Position numbers and translations under genes: made by a program
Assembly: GCA_005281725.1 (NCBI GenBank)
Contig: SSBO01000012.1
Coordinates: 20,163,060 to 20,227,059, forward strand
Reading direction: 5' to 3'
Length of the DNA: 64,000 nt
From: Wuchereria bancrofti
Taxonomy: Eukaryota > Nematoda > Chromadorea > Rhabditida > Onchocercidae
The notes under the pieces: generated by a model
Database searches by the model: none
Seen by the model: only the letters and a program-made list of their open reading frames with translations
What the model was told of the DNA's origin: nothing
Part shown: positions 50,101-61,660 of the stretch, piece after piece
How positions within the stretch are numbered: the first letter of the stretch is position 1
How the letters are laid out: every line of letters begins with the position of its first letter

Positions 50101-51973
50101 TTTTTTTTTTTTAAACAAAATATTGAAATCTACAATTATTCATTCATTGTTTCCTCTTTTCCCTTTTGTATTCATTTGAGAGGAAGAAGTATTTCAAAAA
50201 ATCGTTAAATATTATTTAGTCTTTGTCAAGTGATATATACCATATCTGTTGCTTTCTGGATTTTATCTTAATCTGATATATGATATGATAAGGTGTGATA
50301 TGATGTGACATAAAATGATTTGTGATATATAATAATGTGGCATGATACGACACAATAAGATATTTCTAGGTTACGTTGAATAAATTATATCCTTTAATTA
50401 ATACATTATACCAACAATTATCTATAAATCATTTCGGATGATCCGTTTTAATTGCAATTCAGTGTTATCAGTGTAAAATGAAATGCTCTGTAATTATTCA
50501 ATTAGTAATTAATTTCATTAAGTGAAAAAACCATTTCTTAATTTATACAGCACAGTGCATTAAATAATTTTAATGCATAACCCACTAACTAAATAATTTC
50601 AAGTGTTAATGTAAAATGAAGGAAATGGTAGTTTTTACGATATCAAAATTCATTGATATTAGTTGAAATCATGAAATAATCAGTGGTGATAATATTAGGA
50701 ATGATAACTAGATTCTCCTTTTTGTTGCAATTTTCATAGCACTTCAGAAACCTTTAATCTTTACAATTCCAATTAAACGAAATCTTACTGCTGAATTAAA
50801 ATTTGAGTTTTGAGAAGTTTAAAATTTTATTTTAAACATTCCCAATCATCTCAAGTTTAAAATTGCTAGTTAAATTTAAATTGGATTAGGAAAGAATGTT
50901 TTAGTTTGATTTAATTATTATTACACTTTAAATACACATTAAACTTTTACTGGCTCTTCTTTCTAGCATAATTTTACAACAACAATATTTCTACATATAG
51001 ATACTAGAACTTAATTTTATATCAATACTAATTTTTTTTTTCTTTTCAAATTTTTTCCATTTTTCAGTTCTTTTTCCTCCTTCTTTCTCTTTTTCCATTC
51101 ATTTTTTGCATGAAAATTGTTTCGTTGAGAAATGCAAATGTTACAGGAAATTTCATTATTCTTTCTTTTCTTCTTCCTCTTCAACTTTTGAATTCATTTT
51201 TTTAATTTTCAATAATTATTCACAACGCTCATTTGAATGAAAATTTATGCCATTTTTTTCTTTTCGTTTTTTTTTTTTTGTAAAATTTTATATTTATTAA
51301 TATTAGCACACTTTTAGAATGGCAATTTCCAAGTATTACTTAGAATTAATTAATCAATATTTGTTTTATCAATTAAGAAAACAATTTAAAAAAATTATAA
51401 TTTGTTATAAAAATTATAATTTTTTTTTCACTATTGGATAAAATATAATGTGAAAATGACATACGTCAAAATGATTGAAAAATTTTTGTATGATTGGAAT
51501 AATTATTCGTTCATTTGTTATATGTTATGATAACAACAAAGTATAAACATAGCTTTTACATTTGAAAGTTATGTTTATAAAATATATTACTCTTTCGTTT
51601 CAGGTTTTAAGTTTTAGGTTTCCGTCAAATTTCTTGAAATGATAAGGATAAAAATAGCAGTGTTTTATTTAAAAAAAAAAAGAAAAGAGGAAAAAGTAAC
51701 ATTTTTTGCCTGAACTTCTCATCAAAAATTTCGATGAAATTACATACAGATTGATTTTTTTTTCTTATTATCCGACTAAAAATTTAACTTGAAATTAGAC
51801 TTAAAAGCAAAGAAAAAAAAAGTAAACAATGAATCATTTCCGGAAAGCAAAACTATAATCCGATTTTTCTGTCATTAAATTTTGATAAGGTAAAATGCAA
51901 TGATAAAAACTTTTTATCAGTTCATCTGCCATTAGCAAGACAAATCCTTTGTATACAGCAAAGAAATATATCT

Positions 51974-52018
51974 GCTCTCTCTCTCCCTCTCCCTCTCTCT
52001 CTCTCTCTTCCTCTCTCC

Positions 52019-52057
<39 letters not shown>

Positions 52058-52070
52058 GTATGTGTGTGTT
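51974..52070. repeat. Compound microsatellite (CT)n-(TA)n-(TG)n
   Basis: A CT-rich tract (to about 52018) is followed by a TA run of about 15 units from 52025 and then a short GTATG/TG run. Confidence 0.9.
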
Positions 52071-52406
52071 TGTCAAATTTATCACTAAATAAAAGAATCG
52101 AAATTTTACGACACATCAAAATGAAAAATCAGTAAATTTGAGAGTCATACTATAAGTGAAATTGTTATAATTAAAGTTAATATCGATTGATTCAACTGAC
52201 CAAATAAGCGCAATAAACAAAAATTATGTGTATATGTAAACAATGAATTGATAAACAAACATAACCGACTGCAAAGTATTTTTTTTTATTATTTTTATTT
52301 TCATTTCTTTTGCATAAAACTGCGTCAGTTTTTGTTCATTCTCATAAGTATTTTGATAAATTTATCATTTAAGTTTAATATGTAAGCTTGAAGAACTAAT
52401 GTTGAA

Positions 52407-52716
52407 TAGGTTAAAGTTGACTTACTTTCTGTCGAAAGAGGTTAAAGTTGACTTACTTTCTGTTGAAAGAGGTTAAAGTTGACTTACTTTCTGTTGAAAG
52501 AGGTTAAAGTTGACTTGCCCTCTGTTGAAAGAGGTTAAAGTTGACTTACTTTCTGTTGAAAGAGGCTAAAGTTCACTTACTTTCTGTTGAAAGAGGTTAA
52601 AGTTGACTTGCCCTCTGTTGAAAGAGGTTAAAGTTGACTTACTTTCTGTTGAAAGAGGCTAAAGTTCACTTACTTTCTGTTGAAAGAGGTTAAAGTTGAC
52701 TTACCCTCTGTTGAAA
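52407..52716. repeat. 31-bp minisatellite, 10 copies, with 93-bp higher-order unit
   Basis: Ten tandem 31-bp units fill exactly 310 bp. Each reads GAGGTTAAAGTTGACTTACT and then TTCTGTTGAAA, with variants. Type A carries the consensus. Type B has GACTTGCCCTCTG. Type C has GAGGCTAAAGTTCAC. The order is A A A B A C B A C B-like, so B-A-C is duplicated as a 93-bp block. Confidence 0.92.
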
Positions 52717-53821
52717 GAGAGGTAGAATGTTAACGTTTCATTGTATTTTCATTATTATTCATCATCATTTTGAAACATATTAACTTACCTTATATTATGA
52801 TATGATAAAAAAAACTACTTGCTATATTTTTACTCCACTTCCCTTATCTTATTATCATTTTATCATCTATCACAAATTATTTAATGTCACAAAGTCTGCC
52901 ATTTCTCTTTCTTTTTTTTCCAGTTTATGTCAATAATTATTATTCATCAATTCTATTTGTACTAGATTTTTCTTCCACTTCAAACTATTAAATCATTTCG
53001 TTTTTCTATTTGTTTGTTTTTTTTTTTTTGTTTTGAGTGCTTTTAAAGTTAAAACTATTTACATATTTGCCAAGAAAAAAATTTTTAATATTATATTAAA
53101 ATTTAAAAAATTTAAGAAAAAAAGTTAAATGTACCATTTTGGGAAATTAATACCTCTATGTCTATGATTTTTTCCACATTCTTTCATTTATTTTCCTTCA
53201 GTTCATTAATTTTACATATTAAAATTTTTAATAATCTAATTTTTCTGAACTAATATTTATAGATGACATTTCAAGACAAAGTTTACACCACGTTAACATT
53301 TTTACTTTTTCTTTCGAATTCTAATATTCGTTTAATCTTAGCTGACAATTTAAATTCATTCCTGCATAATTTTTGACACTATATTAACTTTTCAACCTTT
53401 TGATTTGAATTCTATTTACGATGAATTCTATTATATTTATAGCATATTCGAATAATTAAAAAACGATTTGAAATTTATCATATTTTTATAAATTTGCTTC
53501 AATTTCTATGCCAACAAAATCTTTTTTCAATTATACAAAATATTTGTTCATTTAATTTCTCTTTTTTTTTTTTGTGAAAAATTGGGAAGAAGGAAAAATG
53601 AATGAAAAAATTGCGCTTCATAAAGATGAACAAAAAGAGCCTATTTTTAATACAAGAAATTCTTCTTTTTTTCCTTTTGCTTATCCCTGAAAATGAAGGT
53701 AATACTGCTAAAGTTTGATATATATGAGATGCAATATAGAAGACGCGGGGCGGTAATTGTTCATTTCATTTTCTTTTTTTTTTGAAAATTGAAGCTCATT
53801 ATAGCGTTTCATTTTGTCGCT

Positions 53822-53960
53822 ATTGTATGCGCATGTGCATGTATGCATTCATATGTATATGTTTGTATGTGTATATAGAATATGTATGTATGTGTGCATG
53901 TGTGTGTGTGTATGTGCACATGTATGTGTGTGTGCGCATGTATGTGTGTGTGTATGTATC
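53822..53960. repeat. TG/TATG-rich microsatellite
   Basis: Irregular (TG)n with GTAT and GCAT interruptions. The open frames across it translate to Cys/Val/Tyr repeats and are not genes. Confidence 0.85.
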
Positions 53961-54235
53961 TTTCTACTATCCATTTGTTTTATTTTTCTTCCATCAATTT
54001 TTCATCTTTTTCTTTCTTTTTTTTTTCCTTTCATCTAAATCAAAAAAAAAAGTATTCTATTTGTAAGAATTTAGAATGTAAATTTCAAAAATTCTTTTCT
54101 TCAAAAGTACATTCAACATTTTTTCTTTTTGATTTATCATAATTTTGTCTTTTTTTTTTGAACAAATTATAATGTTTTATATTGTTTATTTTTAATTTAT
54201 TTTAAATTCTAAATATGCAATCTAAGAAGGACAGA

Positions 54236-54303
54236 GAGAGAGAGAGGGGGAAAAAAGAAGAGAAAGGAAAAGAGGAAGAGAAAAAAGGGAAGAGGGAGAG
54301 AGA
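54236..54303. repeat. Purine (GA-rich) tract
   Basis: Almost 70 bp of A and G only, starting with (GA)n and becoming GGAAAAAAG-like blocks. Confidence 0.85.
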
Positions 54304-54405
54304 AATTGAAGAAAATAATAAATAGCAAGGATTGTACTTTTTTTTTTCTTCTGTTGCATTATTTGTGGAAAATGCTTAATTCTGAAAAATTAATTACACT
54401 TCTCT

Positions 54406-54456
54406 TTCATACTTCTCTCTTTCTCCTTCTTTCTTTCTCTCTCTCTCTCTCTCTCA
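54406..54456. repeat. CT-rich microsatellite
   Basis: TTCTC blocks merging into a (TC)10-type run ending at about 54455. Confidence 0.85.
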
Positions 54457-54792
54457 TACAACCTTTTGTAGTTGCAAAATTTTTTCCGCCTTTTTCTTTT
54501 TATGCCGAAAGAGACAAAAAAAAAAAATGCAAAAAAAAAAAATGAGGAAGGATAAATAAAAGACTTCCGTTATGATGGATAATTTTTTTTTTCTTCAAAA
54601 GCTAAAATAAAACTACAAACGAAGATTTTAAGATAAAAAGAAAAAAGAAAAGAAGAGGAAAAGGAATTTGAAAATTTTTTGTTCATTATTCTTATTTTAG
54701 CCTTTTTTTCCTATTTTTCCTCCATTTAATGAGTTAAAATAAAAAGAACGAGAAAAAATAACAAAAATAAAAATTTATCATTTGTTTTAAGT

Positions 54793-54922
54793 GGGACAAT
54801 TCACATTTTAAATAGAATAATTGGTAATTTAAATAGAATAATTAATACTTTGAATGGGACAATTAACAATTTAAATTGAATAACTAACATTTTAATTGGA
54901 ATAATTGACATTTTAATAAGGT
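54793..54922. repeat. Degenerate tandem repeat, period about 21-22 bp, about 6 copies
   Basis: Successive units begin (G/A)(G/A)ACAATT or GAATAATT and contain TTTAA(A/T)T. Example: GGGACAATTCACATTTTAAA, then GAATAATTGGTAATTTAAAT. The copies are diverged. Confidence 0.7.
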
Positions 54923-56396
54923 AATTATAGTTATAAAACAAACAAAAAAATGAAAAAATAAAAAACAAATTAGTTGCAAAAGAAATAAAAGTTTAACAAC
55001 AATTAAAAAAAACCATTTAAGACAACAAAAAAAAAGAAAGAAATGGAAAAAAAGTAAAAAATTCGATTAAATAATGATAATATAAATGTTTACGATACAA
55101 CGTCATTTGCGCCATTTCTCTTTTCTAACCTTGTTCTTCTCTCCCTCTTTCCGTTTTTTCTATTTTTTTCCTTCCTTCTCCGCCTTCATTTTCCATCATA
55201 ATATGATCCAGAAATAATGAGTCAAAGGAAAAAAGAAAAATAGAAAATAATGATTCAAAAATTAAAAAAAAAAAAACTATTAAATATTCCTTGCGATGAT
55301 ATAATTTCTTAATTTGAATAGTTCAATTAATTAAGCGATTCTCATATACATAATATTTTTTAAAATTATTTATTTTTAAATGAGCAATTTTAAAAATTAA
55401 GACTACCTTTTTTGTCCTTTTTTTCTCTCTTTTTTTGTAGAGATAACGAAAATTTCTACAACAAATACATTTTTGCATTTTGTTTAGTGATTGGAGCAAA
55501 TTTCTTCCTATCAATAAGTTCCGCATTCCAAAATTTTTAGTTTTTTTTTTTTCTTCACTACTTGTCTGACATTTTGTATTTAATTTCTTTTTACTCATCT
55601 CAATGGAATTTCAATCTTATCATTATCATTCAAAGAGAAAATGTTTACTTTCGTTCATTTTTTTTGTTTCCAAAGTAATTTAATGTTTTGATTTTTTTTA
55701 TGAGAAGAAATTTTTTTACAGGTTTTCTGAATGTTTCACAAATTTTTTTCTTTTTTTTTCTTCTGCTATCATTTCAAGAATTTATTATAGAGATTAAAAG
55801 GAATATGTGAGTTTTTTTTTTTTTATTTAATTCGAAAAAATAATAATTGCTTGTTGAATTGTGTCAACTTTATTTACAGTTTCATTTTAAATACATTTTG
55901 ATATTATTAACAAATAAAGTACTTCGTTGTATGACGCAAGTTGAGCGTGTAAAAGACGAGTTTTCTTTTTTTTTTTTAAAAAAAGAAAAAGATATTTTTA
56001 AAATCTTAAATGTAACCTCACCTAAATTTTACAATTTAGTGACTCATTCAACTTTCAGAAATGCTGTTTCGCACTCATATTTTTCATCCAATTAATTAAC
56101 AAAAAAAAGCATTTTTTTTTTCAAGTTTAATTATACTAATAACACGAAAAAGTAATATTATTCAAAATTTAAAAATGAAATATATATTTTCCTAAAAATT
56201 TGATTATCTATTCAGAAATACTACACTATTCACACACTTATATTTTCAAAGAATATGAATTAAACTATTGTCGACACAATTGCGCCCCCTTTGTCCAAGA
56301 GATGAACGAAAGGAAAAAAAAGAAAAAGAAAAAAAAAAACGAAATATTAGTATTTATACTTTCTAGCTATTTCATATTTTTTATTAATAAAATAGA

Positions 56397-56460
56397 AATA
56401 ACTAGACTAGAGTAGTCTAGCTTACCTAGCCTAGACTAGACTAGACTAGTTAGTAGTAGT
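56397..56460. repeat. CTAGA-type short tandem repeat
   Basis: Overlapping ACTAG/CCTAG/TCTAG pentamers, with runs such as CTAGACTAGACTAGACTAG, then TAG triplets. The CTAG core makes it self-complementary. Confidence 0.8.
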
Positions 56461-57106
56461 AATAGTAATTATTTATAGTACTTATTAAATATAAGTATAA
56501 TTATAGCATTTCAATTGGTGCATCCTTTTTATTTTTTAAATAAACATATTTACTACTATAGTCTTAACATTCTAATTTTTCTTTTATTTTGTACAGTTTC
56601 CGCTTTGTTTTTTTTTTCTGCCAAAAATTAAATAGCTCAGTTATTTTATTTATTTAATTCTTTGGGTGAAAAAAAAAGTGAGCGAAAATAATTATGTATA
56701 TTACATTAGCAGTTGGTATATTATCACTCCAATTACTATTGCATATTTTCTTTTTTGCTTTTTTTTTTTCTTCGATCAAACCAGCTGGGCTAATTAGTAA
56801 AAATGAAATAATAAAGTTATAAACAAATTCATTGCATTATAAATAAGAGATATTATTATATGTTAGCTAACAGAGTTTTATTATATAAATGTTAGCTAAT
56901 AAAGCTTTTCTAAAATTAATTTCCTGTCCTTTTGCGCATTTTTAGCATCATTTAATCACATAAATATCATCCATTAGTAAATTTTAATTTGCTACAAAAA
57001 ATTTTATTTTTTAGTAAAAAAATAATTTCCTCAAAAAAAAGGAAACGAAGAAAAAAGCTTTTTAGGTTAAATTGTAAAAAAGTGTTCGTTAACAATGTTT
57101 GCGCAA

Positions 57107-57231
57107 AATTTTATAAACTATCTAAAAATGTTTTTATTAAATATTGAGAATTTATAAGTTATTCAAAAAATTTTTTCGATTAAATATTGAATTTTATAAA
57201 ACTATTTAAAAAATTTCTTAGTTAAATATTG
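57107..57231. repeat. 42-bp tandem repeat, 3 copies
   Basis: Three consecutive units of 41-42 bp (57107, 57149 and 57190), each beginning AATTT(T)ATAA and ending TTAAATATTG. Confidence 0.75.
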
Positions 57232-57331
57232 AATGATAAAAAATCTATTGGATTGTATTTTTGCGCAATTATTGACAATCTTTTTTTTCTTCTTCATCGA
57301 TACACATTTATTTTATTCGTTTTTTTTCAAG

Positions 57332-57991
57332 GATATTCTTGAAATAAACAAATGGTACCATGGTACAGGTATGTTTACACCTTTCAGCTCTTCTATCCTT
57401 TCAAATTTCTCAAGTTTTCTTTTAAAATTTTACTTTAATACATTTTAAAATTACATTTCAAATAACTTCTCGTATTATTCAATAACCAATAATAATCATT
57501 TTATTTTATAATTTTGAAATTTCATAAATTACATTATAAATTCTTTCTTGTAATGTCAATCAATTTTATTTGAAAGTTTTTACATATAATAGTTTATTTA
57601 CATGCACACTTACTTACTTACTTATTTGTACAGTTTTTTTTCTTAAGGTAACTTTACAACTTTATACATTATTATTCCTTTTTTTTTCGTTCCATTCTAC
57701 AGCACATTTTGCGCCCCTTTTTTCCGCCTTTGATTTGCCATCTGTTGTAAATAAATAGTTTTGCAAAATTAAAACCATATGTGGAAAGATTTTTCTTTTT
57801 TTTTTTGCTTTCGATGTTTTTTTTTTAGGACAATTTGAGGATAAATATATTTGTGTTGGAATATGCTACGATTATCAGTTGGATTATTTCGTGAATCAAT
57901 TAAGATGTTATTTAAATCATATAATTCTTGAATTAATTATCGAAATTCAAACGGATCATTCATTTCGATCAAATTATTCTCTCTACTTTTG
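57332..57991 (+). CDS. Weak candidate: two exons of an unknown plus-strand gene
   Basis: A 37-nt segment (57332-57368) has a TTTTTTTTCAAG acceptor and CAG|GTATGT donor and encodes DILEINKWYHGT. It ends in phase 1. A second segment (57829-57991) has a TTTTTTTTAG acceptor and TG|GTAAGG donor, begins in the matching phase and is open for 53 codons (QFEDKYICVGICYDYQLDYF and on). A rival acceptor at 57702 also fits phase and would end the frame after 18 codons (AHFAPLFSAFDLPSVVNK). There is no homology that I recognise, and no convincing upstream exon. Chance is a real possibility in such AT-rich DNA. Confidence 0.2.
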
Positions 57992-60900
57992 GTAAGGAAT
58001 AATTTTCAATAGTTTAAATTAAATTTTACAAAATGATAGTAATTTAAAACTTTTGATGTTAAAATTATTATATTTTAGTGTTAAATTCATCATGTCTAAA
58101 AAAAATTTTTTTTTTGTCATTTACGAAAAATATCACATTAGAAAGTTGAAATATTGAAGTATTATTGATTTGTTTTTATTAAAATTACCAGAATAATTTA
58201 CAGATAAGGAATTTAGCTTATCTGTTAGTTTTTCCAACTAAATTAAAACAAAAAAGACGAAAGAATTAGCTTTTTTTTAGTGATCGTAAAAGAATAATCC
58301 GTAGTATTGAAATTACATTTCAACATAGTGATAATCATATAAATGACTGATAAACGTTGATAACAGAAAATTCTTGAATGAGTCGTAATCACTAATGAAT
58401 AGTTTCAAATGATTTTCATATATTATTGATTTTTTTTATTTAAACTTTATTTACTGGTGCCATTTCTTTTAGTTGCCTTTTTTCTTTCTACTAACTCTTC
58501 CATTCATTTAATGGAATCCAAAAAACTTTTGCATTTTTTCTTTTCTGTTTTTTTTTTTTTTTATTTTCATTAAAAATTAGAGTAAAATGAATTGCCCACA
58601 AATGACTGTCATTTCATTCATGTGTCATTTGCCCATTTTGAGCTTTTTTAAATGTTTACATTGTTTTTTAACTATTTGCACAATTAAAGTAAACCATTTA
58701 TTTTTCTAGGCTTCTTTTATCAGCCAACTCTAATTCATATTACTTAGCCTAGCACTTACAATTAGTAATAAATTATTCATCACTTAGTATGAATGATATC
58801 ATCATTGAATATGATGATATCATTTATAAAGTTATCTGTCTAGCAAACACATTAATTATATTAATAGAAATAATTAATTTAACTTATTTCTAAATTAATT
58901 ATTATTCAATTCTCTTTTCTTATTAGTAATTTTCAGTCAATAAAATTTTTAAATATCATTTAAATTTAGATGTTACACAAATTCAAATATTTCACTTCTC
59001 TTTTTTTTTTGTTTATTTTATTTTAGTTTGTTTACTGAAGTAAATAGCGTCTAATGTTTATGATAAGCAAATCATTGATAATGCGAGCATTATGTCAGAA
59101 CGATGATCAAATGATAATTTTTGATATATTCGATATCGATGCCATATGTTTGTTTTATTGGCAATAAACTTCACTATGAAAATTTGTAATTCAAATATGA
59201 AATAAAATAAAATTTAGAAAATGAAAAAAAAAATGAACGATTTGGAAAATATTAATGACATAATGATAAAAAGATGATAAGAGAAAATAATTTTCATGTC
59301 ACAAAGTAATATAACATTGAAATGAAAATTTTCATAACTGAAAATTTGAAAATGTTTCAAATAGAAAAAAAAAAGAAATACATAGCCCACTCATATAACT
59401 CCAATGCATTTCAAAATATAACTTTACTATTAAATTTTTTTTTTTGAGGTTTTTTTTAATTGAACATTAATCTGTATATTATTTTTCACCTAAAATATCA
59501 TAATTAATATTAATTTAGTGTTTTAATAAAACTTATAATTTGCATTTAAAAATTTTAGAAAACACTTTTTTCCTTTTTTTTACAAATTAAAATTTTTTGA
59601 ATATCTGGCATTACTCATTTAATTATGATATTAACTTTCATTTGTATTTTAACACGCATCGATTGTTGTAAAACAATGACATGCATTGGATTATAGCAAA
59701 AAAATATATATATATCATAGTAATTTGTAATTCAGGTATCAAATTCAGGTGTGCAATAATTTAAAACCAATGCCAAAATTATTTTTAGATTTTTAAATGA
59801 GCTAATATGATATCTGCAAAACAGTCGTATTGAAATTTTTTTGTCAATTGTCTTTGATGTCATTTTTCATTTGACAATCTTTAATAATTTTAGTAATTGA
59901 AATATATTTAAAAGTATGCTATGGCACAAAGTTTATATGATGCATTTAGTTTAAATTATTTTAGAGCATAATTTGAAAATGACATCATCGTTTGCATCAT
60001 TAAAAAAAAGTACATATTAGCCAAACTATGGCTAAATGGAAATGCAAAAAAAAAAAGGAAAAAGAGAGAGGGAGAAAGAGAGAAGGAAAAAATTCGTCAT
60101 TTTGGACAATGCATAATATAAAATTGAATGTCATTTCGTATGAAAGACATTTTTTTTAAACGTTTCTCAATCAATTTAATCTTTAAAGCTTGCTTGTTTT
60201 AAAAAAAAAAAAAAAAACATTAATTACAATTTAATAAAATTTGATTTTGCAATATTATCAATTATTAATTAACAAAGAAAAAACGTTTTATTGACTGAGA
60301 AATGGATTATGCAAATTATTTCATCTATGAATTATTTGAAATGTAAGAAAGGATGATTAGAATGAGAAAATGTCATTAGGAATTAAATTAAAATAAATCA
60401 GATTTATTAAAACTTATTTCTCTTTGGTAACTTTGTATTAAGAAAAATTTCTTTTGTTACATTTTAATTATTATTGTTATTAGCAATATTACATATTTGA
60501 ATATATAATGAGCTAAAAAAAGACAGTCCTTACTTTTTTTTTTTTTGAAACACAGAGTTATTGTTCCTTCATTCTTTTTTATTTTATTTTTTTGTTTTCT
60601 TTTTCTTACCCAAAATGAATGAAACAAAATTCGACAGGTAAGGTATATTAAGGTAAGACAAATAAATATTTAATTTATTTCTTACTATTTATATTTTATT
60701 TTTTGTCATAAATTTATATGCAATAATTTACATATTTCGCTCGTTAATTGGCATAATAAATATGCAAAAGATTAATGTTTTAGCAATTGAATAAATATTA
60801 TGCGATTGCAATTAAATTCGTGGCGGTATTGTCCATCAAAATCTTTGATGAAAAGTAATTATTGTTTTTTTTTTCTTTTTTTTTTGCTACTTTCATAAGT

Positions 60901-61283
60901 TTTAGACAGATTAATTTTATTCATGTAAAAAAAAAAAAACAAATTAACAATATTTTTGTCAGCAAAAGAAAAGATTGAAATTGTATAAATTAAATTTTAA
61001 TTTATTTCTATTTTTATTGATAATATATTGCAAAACTGCTAACGTTTATTAGATGAATTTGCTTAATTTTCTTTATTAATTTTTACGTACAAAAATAATT
61101 AGCACTTTTTAGTTTTACATTGCAACGATAATTAAATAATTAAAATTATTCGAAACACAATAATGTACATTTTACAATGGGAGATGAGATGAGACGCGGG
61201 AAGAGTGATGGCGGGCAACCAACGGGAAATGGGCGGGTAAAGAGAGAGACAATGTCGATGACCTTTGTTGCTCCATAACAATG

Positions 61284-61307
61284 AATACGAATTTATGAAT
61301 TCGTATT
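61284..61307. other. Perfect inverted repeat (10-bp arms, 4-nt loop)
   Basis: AATACGAATT, loop TATG, then AATTCGTATT. It can form a hairpin on either strand. It directly follows the isolated GC-rich patch. There is no adjacent gene end, so calling it a terminator would be unsupported. Confidence 0.85.
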
Positions 61308-61616
61308 AAATTAAACCCTTCGTTGATTTTGTCTGACCTTTTTGATAGATCGTTTTCATCAGAAAAATTTTCATTGCATCGTACTGTTTATTAAGTTTTA
61401 TCATTTTCACACTTCTCATTTGCATTTTGAAGTGCTTTTTAAAATCAAATTTGACATATTTAGAGAGTATAATTTATTATCATTTCTTTTGATCTGTTAA
61501 TTATCAGTTTAATACAGTTTAATTTATATCATTGTTAATTTTAGGCTAATAAAATTAAGGCTTTTCTAAGGTAAAATTACAAAGTATGACAAAATGAAGA
61601 TTTTAATGAATGAAAT

Positions 61617-61660
61617 AATTTTTCTTCTACTTTTTTCTTTTTTTTTTTGAACAGGTAAGA
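61617..61660 (+). other. Recursive-splice-site-like sequence
   Basis: A pyrimidine tract of more than 30 nt leads to GAACAG immediately followed by GTAAGA (junction 61654|61655). This fused acceptor-donor layout is that of zero-length exons used in long introns of flies. It can only work if this region lies in a plus-strand intron, which is unproven. Confidence 0.35.

Larger units (their letters stand above)
44415..57331. other. Gene-poor AT-rich region with simple repeats
   Basis: I find no convincing exon in nearly 13 kb. Open frames here (for example 45577-45822, 48154-48387, 51834-52085, 53782-54066, 55323-55598 and 55847-56095) are low-complexity, Phe/Ile/Lys-rich translations of AT tracts or microsatellites without homology. 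Repeats are listed separately. Confidence 0.5.

Noticed and set aside
53782..54142. Three overlapping Cys/Val/Tyr-rich ORFs
   Set aside because: Translation of a TG/TATG microsatellite and adjacent poly-T.
57332..57368. SH2-domain start suggested by KWYHG
   Set aside because: Five residues only; the following candidate exons do not continue an SH2 fold (no FLVR-like motif).
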